A stretch of 64,000 bases of DNA from Natronoflexus pectinivorans (GTDB lineage Bacteria; Bacteroidota; Bacteroidia; Bacteroidales; Marinilabiliaceae). Positions 1-7,749 of this stretch are shown here, piece after piece. The DNA is taken from contig NZ_SLWK01000006.1 of NCBI RefSeq assembly GCF_004345615.1, positions 124,001-188,000 of the forward strand, given 5' to 3'. The notes below the pieces were generated by a model. That model saw only the letters and a list, made by a program, of their open reading frames with translations, searched no databases and was not told the DNA's origin. A program made the position numbers and the translations under genes. Every line of letters starts with the position of its first letter. Within the stretch, counting starts at the first letter, position 1.

Positions 1-2400
1 ACCGGGTTCGAAATTAAACCGGTCAACAGGAACCACTTCCTCTATAGGTGTTTCTGGAATATCTGATTCGTCTGTTGCTGTTGTCATCTGACGGGTTACC
101 GGACCAATAGCCGGAAGTTTGCCTTCAGCCATCATGGCGAGCCATCGTTCAGCTAATTTTCCTTCCCGCGTTGTTCCGAAATCATTGGTTAAGATGTTTA
201 GCTCATTTTCAAAGTTTGTCACGTTGCCTTGCCGGGCATAAGCCGCTGCTTTAAGAAGTCTGGCTTTACGAAGCAATTCTTCCTCCTCTGTTTCAATAAT
301 TATGAGGGTGGATTTGCTGATTGATGAATTAAATCTGTTGTTTATATAAGCATTAAATGCGTCATTGTAGAGTTCATTTAACTCTTGTCTCCTTTGGCGT
401 TTGGCCTCTGCGTATTGAGGATTTCTTGCAAACTCAGCATATTGCCCATCGGGAAAATGTCTGATTAGCCCATCTCTCATTTGTGATGCGCCGGCTTCAT
501 TTTCCAATTGGTTGTACGCCATGTAAGCCCAAAACCACGCTTGCTCCGCAAGTGCATGGGTTGGGAAATCGTTGAGGAACATTCTGAACATTTCGATGGC
601 TCTTGTGGGGTCGTTGAAATGATCAAGGAATATGATTCCTGATTGGAACCAGGCGTTGGCCAATCGCTCTTTTGTTATTTCTTTTTGTTCCTCAGTGAGG
701 GGGATGTCTGCCATTAATTCTTCTTTGGTGGGCAGTTCTATCAATTGAGCACGGGGGGCTGTTTCACGTTGGCCTTCAACCGGTAAGGCACCATTTCCAA
801 AGCCTGGCTCTCCGGGTTGGGTGGGAGTCATTTCATAGTCCACAGCCTCTACTGTCCCTTTATCAGCACGTCGCCAATTATCTTCATTGCCACGACGTCC
901 CCATCGGCGTTCAAACTCCATTTTACCCAGGCTTATAGTGGATTGGTTGTAAAAGTACCATTGTCCCTGACTGTCTGTTGCTCTGCTTAGCTGGCTACCG
1001 AAATCTCTCTGAAACATATGGTCACCCCCGGTTCTTCTCTGGTCGTCCCTTGCGCCTATTGATAAGTTTAACTGAGCCTGTCTCTCTTCTTCTATAAGAG
1101 CCAAGATAAAATCTTCCAATTCGGCCTCGGGCATCTGCGCCAATCGCATAAGGCTGTCTTCTCTGGTGATGGTTTCAAAATGAGTTGATAGGTTTTTTAG
1201 CCCTGCATGACGGTGGTTGATTTTTCTGTAGCGTGGATCGGTATCACGAATGGAGACAATTGTGCTGTCATAGTATGCGTATGAAGGAATATACGCTGGT
1301 AATTCAAAGTAGAGTTCTGCCAGTTGTAAGTAGGTCTCCGTTTTTAGTGATTGGTTTCCAAAATTATAGCCAGAGGATAACCTGAGGTTTGTAATGGCCA
1401 TAATGGTGTCCCCTTCACTGAGATAGCTTTGTGCAAGTACGTAGTAAATTCGATCCCTGAACTCACGATTATTGGCCTGATTAACTTGTCTGTAAAGTTG
1501 TTGACGGGCGCGGTCGTGATTGCCGTCAAGATGTCCCTGCAGCATTAGGTAATTGATTCTGGCATTAAGCTCCATTTCATAATTGGGACTGGATCTTATA
1601 ACCCTTCGAAATGTACTTGCTGCAAGATCATGAGACCCTGTTTGTTTGTAGAGCTGCGCAAGGATGTATGCCCGGCGGTTTCTGTTCCATCTGCCGCTGG
1701 CCTCATCTGCGGCCACTTTCATATATGGAATGGCCTCCCGAAGATTTCCACTTCTGATATGAAACTCGGCAAAAGTTGCCATATATTCGCCGTACAATCT
1801 GTCAGGAGCTTGTCCCATCGCATCATAACGGTCAAGAAGTATAGCTGCATTATCAAGGTCGCCCATTTCAATTCGCGTTCTTGCCATCCAAATAAGCGCA
1901 TCAAACCGTGTGGATTGATTGGGGAATTCACGAACAACATAATCAAGCATTACAAGCGCATCGTTGAACTCATGGTTGTAAAGATGCGCCTTTCCTACCA
2001 GAAGAAAAGCATCGTCCATGTACCTGTTGAATTCTCTGCGATTGTAGAAATTATGATATCTGGGGCTGTTTCGGGGAGGCCTTCGCCGGGGTCTGGCTGT
2101 GATGGATTTATTGGCAATGATTTTATGTCCCTTGCTGATGGCTCGATCCATTTCTCCCTTTACAGCTCCGGCTTTTTCTTCACCTGAGTATGGAAACATA
2201 CTTAGTATGTGAGTGAAGTTATCCTGATGATTGCGCATTAATTGCTGCTCTCCTCTTTTGAAACTTTGTTCACCATTGAACAAAGTGTTGTACTTAGAGG
2301 TAATACTATGGTAATTCCTGCTTAACCATGTGTTGTTTTGAGTGGAACATGATACAAGCAGAAAAGCAGCAATCGATATGTAAACTATTCTTAAAGTCAT
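1..2400 (-). CDS. porW: T9SS-associated TPR lipoprotein PorW/SprE (partial, C-terminus beyond window)
   Basis: Reading the minus strand from ATG at 2400 gives 800 codons without a stop, running off the left edge. The N-terminus is a lipoprotein signal (hydrophobic residues 5-16, then SC with Cys18 as lipidation site). It is followed by the family-typical stretch NTWLSRNYHS and NTLFNGEQSF near residues 23-47, which is how PorW/SprE proteins begin. Tandem helical TPR-like units follow from about residue 120 (for example DALVMLDYVVREFPNQS), then low-complexity Arg/Pro/Gln-rich segments. Known members sit on the periplasmic side of the outer membrane and are needed for type IX secretion and gliding. 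The gene is divergent from a response regulator. Identification is by recognised N-terminal motifs and TPRs; sprA at the other end of the window supports a T9SS-positive organism. Confidence 0.85.
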   Translation of the reverse strand, partial: MTLRIVYISIAAFLLVSCSTQNNTWLSRNYHSITSKYNTLFNGEQSFKRGEQQLMRNHQDNFTHILSMFPYSGEEKAGAVKGEMDRAISKGHKIIANKSITARPRRRPPRNSPRYHNFYNRREFNRYMDDAFLLVGKAHLYNHEFNDALVMLDYVVREFPNQSTRFDALIWMARTRIEMGDLDNAAILLDRYDAMGQAPDRLYGEYMATFAEFHIRSGNLREAIPYMKVAADEASGRWNRNRRAYILAQLYKQTGSHDLAASTFRRVIRSSPNYEMELNARINYLMLQGHLDGNHDRARQQLYRQVNQANNREFRDRIYYVLAQSYLSEGDTIMAITNLRLSSGYNFGNQSLKTETYLQLAELYFELPAYIPSYAYYDSTIVSIRDTDPRYRKINHRHAGLKNLSTHFETITREDSLMRLAQMPEAELEDFILALIEEERQAQLNLSIGARDDQRRTGGDHMFQRDFGSQLSRATDSQGQWYFYNQSTISLGKMEFERRWGRRGNEDNWRRADKGTVEAVDYEMTPTQPGEPGFGNGALPVEGQRETAPRAQLIELPTKEELMADIPLTEEQKEITKERLANAWFQSGIIFLDHFNDPTRAIEMFRMFLNDFPTHALAEQAWFWAYMAYNQLENEAGASQMRDGLIRHFPDGQYAEFARNPQYAEAKRQRRQELNELYNDAFNAYINNRFNSSISKSTLIIIETEEEELLRKARLLKAAAYARQGNVTNFENELNILTNDFGTTREGKLAERWLAMMAEGKLPAIGPVTRQMTTATDESDIPETPIEEVVPVDRFNFEPG

Positions 2401-2442
2401 TTTCAATTGAAAGACGTTCGTAATGATAAAACATGCTTTTGA

Positions 2443-2477
2443 CAAAATTATTTTATTCTAACACAAAAAATGCCAAA
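2443..2477 (-). promoter_or_regulatory. Possible porW promoter
   Basis: On the minus strand TAATTTTG (2450-2443) fits the Bacteroidota -7 consensus TAnnTTTG. A TTTG at 2477-2474 could be the -33 element with a 23-nt spacer, slightly long. It lies about 45 bp upstream of the porW ATG. Inference from consensus only. Confidence 0.35.
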
Positions 2478-2629
2478 AGGAACAAAAACATTTTTATATT
2501 TTTACAAGAGGTTGGAAATTCCGAATGTTTTAAAACTGAAGATGCAAACGGATTAATAATAAAAGATTATCAGGGATTTCACAAGAATACAAAGTTATGT
2601 GATAATAAATTTCTTTTGGCTCTTTTGCC

Positions 2630-2663
2630 TTTGTTTTTTGCTTTGATGTACAGATTAAATTTG
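2630..2663 (+). promoter_or_regulatory. Possible promoter of the response regulator
   Basis: TTTG at 2630-2633 and TAAATTTG at 2656-2663 match the Bacteroidota -33 and -7 elements with a 22-nt spacer. Transcription would start near 2670, giving a leader of about 37 nt before the ATG at 2707. Confidence 0.45.
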
Positions 2664-2706
2664 AAGATTTAATAATGACAGTTGCTCATAATAACGATAA
2701 AATGCG

Positions 2707-4041
2707 ATGAAGGTTTTTGTTGTAGAAGACGATCCGTTGTTCAGAAAAATAATTGAACGTACTTTGAAATCCAATGAGGATGTTGAAGTGGTAATGTTCT
2801 CTAACGGGTCTGATTTCTTAAGACAATTGGCCGATCTTCCTGATGTTGTAACTTTGGATCTCGGGTTACCTGATTTTTCGGGGGAAGATGTTTTTAATCA
2901 GATAGTCAGGTTCAATCCAAACATCCGGGTCATTATTATATCCGGCAAGGACGATATACGTACAGCTGTAGAATTGCTTAAACAAGGTGCTTACGACTAT
3001 ATCACCAAGGATGAAAGTACCCGGGGGCGATTACAGAAGGCGATAGATAATATTTTTAGTCAGTTAAATTTACAAAAGGAGTTATCCTTTTTTAAAAATC
3101 AGGTGGCACAAAAGTATGATTATCAACATGCAATTATTGGTGAAAGCAAGGCCATAAAGGAGGTGTCCGCTTTGGTTGATAAAGCTTTGAAAATCCCTAA
3201 CATCAATGTAAGCATCCGTGGAGAAGCCGGTACAGGGAAGGAATTAATGGCTAAGATCATCCATTATAACTCAAACAGAAGGGAAAGACCATTTGTGTCC
3301 CTAAATTTAACAACACTACCTCCTGACATGATTGAGGGAGAGCTTTTTGGCTATGAACAAGCCGGTATTAATGGCAATGTTGTTATGCGTCCTGGAAAAA
3401 TAGAGGAGGCCAATGAGGGAACCATTTATCTGGAAGAGATTCAGGAGATGGGGGAGGAGGTTCAACTGAGGCTTTTAAATCTGTTGCAACATGGATTTAT
3501 GCAGAGGGTGGGAGGCACAAAGAAGTTCCAAGTAAATGTTAGGGTTATCTCAGCTTCATGTGTTGATTTGTCTGAAATGGTTAGAGAGCAAACCTTTCGT
3601 GAGGATTTGTATTTCAGGCTTATGGGGTTGCCGGTGGTGTTACCTTCATTGAAGGAAAGACAAAAGGATATTCTGTTGCTTGCTGATTATTTTCTAAAAC
3701 AATTTTGTCATCAAAATGGGATTTCTGAGCGGGAAATAGCATCAAAAGCAAGACGAAAACTTCTCAGTTATTCGTTTCCGGGAAATGTGCGTGAACTAAA
3801 AGCCATCATTGAACTTGCTGCAGTATTGTCAAATAACGGAAAGATAGAAGAAGAGGATATTGTTTTTAATTCAGTTAATGAGGTACCTGATATATTAACC
3901 GAGGAGATGACTTTAAGGGAGTATAATGAAAAAATCATCAGATACTATCTGGATAAGTATGGAAATGTAATGAAAGTGGCTGAAAAGCTAGAGATTGGGA
4001 AATCTACAATCTATAATTTACTAAAGGATAAGGAGCTTTGA
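2707..4041 (+). CDS. NtrC-like response regulator with degenerate sigma-54 contact loop
   Basis: The 444-residue protein has an N-terminal receiver domain (acidic pair D8/D9, phospho-acceptor D51 in TLDLGLPD, conserved Lys in ITKDE), a central AAA+ domain (about 140-370) and a C-terminal Fis-type helix-turn-helix (about 400-444). Walker A is GEAGTGKE (172-179). The GAFTGA loop, through which this family contacts sigma-54, is replaced by AGINGN (219-224), and Walker B reads IYLEEI with Glu243 where Asp is usual. The FREDLYFRL segment carrying the sensor/arginine-finger region is kept. By family knowledge, loss of GAFTGA usually means no sigma-54 activation, so this may act as a sigma-54-independent regulator like TyrR-type members. 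No histidine kinase gene is adjacent. It is divergent from porW, so T9SS regulation is a possible but unproven role. Confidence 0.85.
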   Translation: MKVFVVEDDPLFRKIIERTLKSNEDVEVVMFSNGSDFLRQLADLPDVVTLDLGLPDFSGEDVFNQIVRFNPNIRVIIISGKDDIRTAVELLKQGAYDYITKDESTRGRLQKAIDNIFSQLNLQKELSFFKNQVAQKYDYQHAIIGESKAIKEVSALVDKALKIPNINVSIRGEAGTGKELMAKIIHYNSNRRERPFVSLNLTTLPPDMIEGELFGYEQAGINGNVVMRPGKIEEANEGTIYLEEIQEMGEEVQLRLLNLLQHGFMQRVGGTKKFQVNVRVISASCVDLSEMVREQTFREDLYFRLMGLPVVLPSLKERQKDILLLADYFLKQFCHQNGISEREIASKARRKLLSYSFPGNVRELKAIIELAAVLSNNGKIEEEDIVFNSVNEVPDILTEEMTLREYNEKIIRYYLDKYGNVMKVAEKLEIGKSTIYNLLKDKEL

Positions 4042-4050
4042 TAAACGACT

Positions 4051-4210
4051 GAACCACAAAGAGCAGAAAGTAATCGTGAAGAACTAAACCTGCATTATTC
4101 ATAAAATATCTCATAACGACAATTCATGAATAAAGCAGGTTAAAAAGCTAACTGGTAACTTAAATAGGTTTTTCTGTTCCTAAAGAAACTCTTAGTGTTC
4201 TTTGTGGCTT
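4051..4210. repeat. Candidate MITE-like element with imperfect terminal inverted repeats
   Basis: The ends 4051-4070 and 4191-4210 (reverse complemented) agree at 15 of 20 positions around the core CCACAAAGA. Inside lies an imperfect inverted repeat, 4087-4102 against 4126-4141 (16 bp, one mismatch, 23-nt loop). It has no coding content. CACAAAG-type phrases are, from memory, common in Bacteroidota intergenic DNA. The inner hairpin might also end transcription of the upstream regulator. Confidence 0.45.
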
Positions 4211-4234
4211 GAAAAACATCAGTAATCTACAGAG

Positions 4235-4612
4235 TTAGTTAATAAGTTCTTTGTACTGTTCTGCTGTAATGAGTGTTTCGATTTCAGATTTATCCCGAAT
4301 TTCGATTTTAACCATCCACCCACCATCATATGGTTCTTTGTTAACCAGGTCAGGCTGGGATTCGAGGTTTTCATTTACTTCAATGATTTTACCGGACAAT
4401 GGCATGTAAAGATCTGAAACAGTTTTTACGGCTTCAATTGTACCAAATACCTCTTCTTTGTCGAGGTCTTCGTCTTCAGTTTCAATTTCAACAAAAACAA
4501 TATCGCCCAACTCTCCCTGTGCAAATTCAGTAATGCCAACGGTAGCTATATTGCCTTCAATGCGCACCCATTCATGGTCTTTGGTGTACTTTAAGCTTTC
4601 AGGTAAATTCAT
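4235..4612 (-). CDS. gcvH: Glycine cleavage system H protein
   Basis: The 125-residue protein matches GcvH over its whole length: it begins LPESLKYTKDHEWV, has EFAQGELGDIVFVE in the middle, and carries the lipoyl-attachment lysine K63 in the motif IEAVKTVSDLYMP. GcvH carries the aminomethyl group on its lipoyl arm between the P, T and L proteins of glycine cleavage in the cytoplasm. In many bacteria it also serves as a lipoyl donor or relay. No gcvT or gcvP lies nearby, so the gene is transcribed alone, with kdsB divergent on the other side. Acidic composition and length are normal for the family. Confidence 0.96.
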   Translation of the reverse strand: MNLPESLKYTKDHEWVRIEGNIATVGITEFAQGELGDIVFVEIETEDEDLDKEEVFGTIEAVKTVSDLYMPLSGKIIEVNENLESQPDLVNKEPYDGGWMVKIEIRDKSEIETLITAEQYKELIN

Positions 4613-4907
4613 GATGCTTTATTTATAAAAGGTTATGCATCAAAATTAGCGAAATTTTTATAAGAATGCATTGGTGTTGATTAAAAACTGTGAAAAATCA
4701 TAATATTAATTAGCGTTGATTGATGTACGGCTCAATGGAGCTTAGTTAACCTAATTATCCTTTTATGGTAGAATATTAGTTCCGAAATTTCAGGAAAACG
4801 CTCTGCATTCTTTTTGTATGTTAATCTTTAAATAAATGATGTTCCCCTTTCTATAAAATGATTAAATTAGACAAATGATTAGTAATTGATTTTTTAAATA
4901 GAATAAT
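4613..4907. other. Divergent intergenic region gcvH / kdsB
   Basis: About 295 bp, AT-rich. On the minus strand TAATTTTG (4648-4641) fits the -7 consensus for gcvH, but no convincing -33 element is seen. I see no gene or repeat here. Confidence 0.5.
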
Positions 4908-5669
4908 ATGCTTTTAGATTCAGTACTTGGGATAATTCCTGCACGTTACGCATCCACACGTTTTCCCGGAAAGCCGTTGGTTGACATAGGTGGCAAGCCA
5001 ATGATTCAACGTGTTTATGAACAGGCTGCAAGAATTCTTAAACATGTATATGTTGCTACTGACGATGAGCGGATTTTTGATGCCGTATTAAGTTTTAATG
5101 GCAAGGTGGTGATGACCTCGCCAGACCATCAAAGCGGAACGGACAGATGCACGGAAGCTTTAAGCCTTGTTGAATCGGAAGAGAAAAGAAGTTATGATGT
5201 GGTTATCAATATTCAGGGAGATGAACCTTTTATTGAGCCTGAAATATTGGAAACTTTAACCGGTTGTTTTATGAGTTCAATGACAGAGATCGCTACACTT
5301 GTGAAACCTTTGAAGGAAGCAGAAGACCTGTTTGATTCAAACAAACCGAAAGTTGTTATCAATCCAAAGTACGAAGCGATTTATTTCTCCCGCTCCCCAA
5401 TACCTTATTTGCGCCAATATCCCCAGAACGAATGGCACTTAAACCATACTTATTTTTTGCACATCGGTTTATATGGATATCGCAGCGATATTTTACGAGA
5501 GATAACAAGTCTAAAACCTTCGTCTCTTGAACTTGCCGAATCTCTTGAGCAACTGAGATGGCTGGAAAACGGGTATAAGATAAGTGTGCGAACTGTAAAT
5601 CACGAAACCATCGGAATAGATACTCCTGAAGACTTGGAGAGAGTGAAAAAATCCGGATTAATCTCTTGA
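4908..5669 (+). CDS. kdsB: 3-deoxy-manno-octulosonate cytidylyltransferase
   Basis: KdsB activates KDO with CTP to CMP-KDO for attachment to lipid A in the LPS inner core. The 253-residue length is normal. The nucleotide-binding N-terminus is present (IIPARYASTRFPGKPL), as are the family motifs ATDDERI, SGTDRC, NIQGDEPFIEP and HIGLYGYR. The ATG at 4908 leaves only a few residues before the first beta strand, which is typical. The branching enzyme starts 7 nt downstream, so the two are probably co-transcribed, although their pathways differ. It fits with the lpx genes at 32.5-36 kb. Confidence 0.96.
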   Translation: MLLDSVLGIIPARYASTRFPGKPLVDIGGKPMIQRVYEQAARILKHVYVATDDERIFDAVLSFNGKVVMTSPDHQSGTDRCTEALSLVESEEKRSYDVVINIQGDEPFIEPEILETLTGCFMSSMTEIATLVKPLKEAEDLFDSNKPKVVINPKYEAIYFSRSPIPYLRQYPQNEWHLNHTYFLHIGLYGYRSDILREITSLKPSSLELAESLEQLRWLENGYKISVRTVNHETIGIDTPEDLERVKKSGLIS

Positions 5670-5676
5670 ACTTGTT

Positions 5677-7692
5677 ATGGCAAAACGTTTAACCGAAATT
5701 GATCCTTGGCTAGCACCGTATGAAGGCCATATGATCAGGAGAAGAAGCCTGCTGAACGATACCCTGGATGTTATTGAAAATAGGTATGGAACGCTGAAAG
5801 ATTTTGCTGATCGACATCTGTTTTATGGGTTGCATAAAACAGATGATCAGTGGGTTTTTCGCGAATGGGCACCGAATGCATCAGCCGTATATTTGGTAGG
5901 TGCTTTTTCGGGGTGGCAGCCACAACAGGAGTTTAAACTTCAGAAATCGTCAGGCGGAAATTGGGAGATTGCATTGCCCGATTCAATATTAAAACACGGC
6001 GACCACTATAAACTATGGATTGAGTGGGATGGTGCCGGTGCAATGCGCTTGCCTGCGTACGCTACTCGTATTGTTCAGGATTCTGAAACTCTTTTGTTCA
6101 GTGCCCAGGTATGGCAACCTGAATCTTTCATCTGGACTGATCAGGACTTTAGAGTTGCAGATGAGCCGGTATTAATTTATGAGGCTCACACCGGTATGGC
6201 ACAAGAGGAGCCAAAGGTTGGGTCGTACATAGAATTTGCAGATAAAATACTACCTCGCATAAATGCAGCCGGTTATAATACTCTTCAACTTATGGCTGTG
6301 CAGGAGCACCCATATTATGGGAGTTTTGGATACCATGTGTCTAATTTTTTTGCTCCGTCCGGTCGTTTCGGAACACCTGAAGATCTGAAATTTCTTATTA
6401 ACTCAGCTCATAATCTTGGTATAAGTGTTATTATGGACATTGTTCACAGCCACTCTGTTAGAAACGAAGAGGAGGGTCTCAGCAGGTTTGATGGTTCATA
6501 CGACCAGTATTTTCATAGTGGCGATAGGGGAAACCATCCGGCATGGGATTCACGATGTTTTGATTATGGAAAGGAAGAGGTGCAGAGATTTCTTTTATCA
6601 AACTGCAGATATTGGATAGAAGAATTCCATTTTGATGGCTTCAGGTTTGATGGAGTTACCAGTATGCTTTACACGCATCATGGACTGGAAAAGGCTTTTA
6701 CCAGTTATGACGATTATTTTGACGGGAGTTTGGATGATGATGCGGTATTGTATTTAACGTTGGCCAATAAACTGATTCACGAGATTCATCCAAAGGCCAT
6801 CTCTGTAGCAGAGGAGATGAGCGGATTGCCCGGAATTACGGCCGCCACAAATGAGGATGGCCTCGGTTTTGATTATAGGTTATCAATGGGTGTGCCTGAT
6901 TTCTGGATAAAATTGATAAAAGAGAAGGCAGATGAAGAGTGGCAGGTTGGAACTCTTTTTCATGAGTTAACCCAGCATCGTCCTGAAGAGAAGGTCATCT
7001 CCTACGCTGAATCGCACGACCAGGCTTTGGTAGGTGATAAAACCATTATTTTCAGGTTGGCAGATAAGGAGATGTATGACCATATGGCCATTGATCATCC
7101 AAGTCTTGTCGTTGACAGAGCCATTGCTTTGCATAAAATGATCAGATTATTGACTCTTAGCACGGCCTATGGCGGGTATCTGAATTTTATGGGGAATGAG
7201 TTTGGTCATCCCGAATGGATTGACTTCCCGCGGGAAGGAAATAACTGGTCATACCATTATGCACGCAGGCAATGGAGCCTGTTTGATAATGAGAAATTGA
7301 AATTTCGTTGGCTGGGAATGTTCGATAAAGCAATGATTGATCTTGCACGAAAACACTCTTTAAATGGGATTCCTGAAATATACCTGAAGATGGATAATGA
7401 AACAGATCAGGTATTAGCCTTTGAGAGAGGGTCTCTTCTTTTTGTATTTAACTTTAACCCATCAGTTTCCTATACTGATTATGGGATTCCCGTTTATCCG
7501 GGCAAGTTTAGAATAGTTCTGTCAGCAGATAATCCCGAGTACGGTGGTTTTGACAGGGTTGATGAGAGAACCATTCACTTTTCCCAGCCAGTGCCTCTCA
7601 ATAAGAGTCATCATCAGGTAAAGCTCTATATTCCGGCCAGAACTGCATTTGTTCTTGAACGACAAAAGGTAAGAAGTGTTTATGATGTATAG
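5677..7692 (+). CDS. glgB: 1,4-alpha-glucan branching enzyme (GH13, eukaryotic-like type)
   Basis: The 671-residue protein has an N-terminal CBM48/E-set domain (FREWAPNASAVYLVGAFSGW, about 65-85), a GH13 barrel and a C-terminal beta domain. Catalytic residues are visible: nucleophile D325 in FRFDGV, acid/base E379 in VAEEMSG, and the third Asp in the ESHDQALVGDK motif. The length, the EWAPNA start and the SHDQALVGDK signature resemble the eukaryotic/Bacteroidota GBE subfamily more than the longer enterobacterial GlgB. It cuts alpha-1,4 chains and re-attaches them as alpha-1,6 branches in glycogen. It follows kdsB by 7 nt and is convergent with the rest of the glycogen cluster across a strong terminator. 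Confidence 0.95.
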   Translation: MAKRLTEIDPWLAPYEGHMIRRRSLLNDTLDVIENRYGTLKDFADRHLFYGLHKTDDQWVFREWAPNASAVYLVGAFSGWQPQQEFKLQKSSGGNWEIALPDSILKHGDHYKLWIEWDGAGAMRLPAYATRIVQDSETLLFSAQVWQPESFIWTDQDFRVADEPVLIYEAHTGMAQEEPKVGSYIEFADKILPRINAAGYNTLQLMAVQEHPYYGSFGYHVSNFFAPSGRFGTPEDLKFLINSAHNLGISVIMDIVHSHSVRNEEEGLSRFDGSYDQYFHSGDRGNHPAWDSRCFDYGKEEVQRFLLSNCRYWIEEFHFDGFRFDGVTSMLYTHHGLEKAFTSYDDYFDGSLDDDAVLYLTLANKLIHEIHPKAISVAEEMSGLPGITAATNEDGLGFDYRLSMGVPDFWIKLIKEKADEEWQVGTLFHELTQHRPEEKVISYAESHDQALVGDKTIIFRLADKEMYDHMAIDHPSLVVDRAIALHKMIRLLTLSTAYGGYLNFMGNEFGHPEWIDFPREGNNWSYHYARRQWSLFDNEKLKFRWLGMFDKAMIDLARKHSLNGIPEIYLKMDNETDQVLAFERGSLLFVFNFNPSVSYTDYGIPVYPGKFRIVLSADNPEYGGFDRVDERTIHFSQPVPLNKSHHQVKLYIPARTAFVLERQKVRSVYDV

Positions 7693-7694
7693 CC

Positions 7695-7731
7695 AAAAGT
7701 CGGTTGCCGCAACGCGGCAACCGACTTTTTT
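7695..7731. terminator. Bidirectional intrinsic terminator between convergent glycogen genes
   Basis: A perfect 16-bp stem (7695-7710 with 7714-7729), loop AAC and a GC-rich core (GTCGGTTGCCGC), flanked by A-runs on one side and T-runs on the other. It lies between the stop codons of glgB (plus) and the synthase-phosphorylase gene (minus) and can serve both. Confidence 0.9.
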
Positions 7732-7749
7732 CAACAGCTATACTTACTT

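Larger units (their letters stand above)
2401..2706. other. Divergent intergenic region porW / response regulator
   Basis: AT-rich 306 bp between divergent genes. It holds candidate promoter elements for both directions. A 79-codon reading frame at 2433-2672 has no recognisable domain and overlaps the promoter elements, so I treat it as chance. Confidence 0.6.

Noticed and set aside
1630-2187. 185-codon plus-strand frame opposite porW
   Set aside because: Shadow of the porW coding strand; the minus frame carries clear lipoprotein and TPR features.
2433-2672. 79-codon plus-strand reading frame before the response regulator
   Set aside because: AT-rich, no domain, overlaps the likely promoter elements of the divergent genes.
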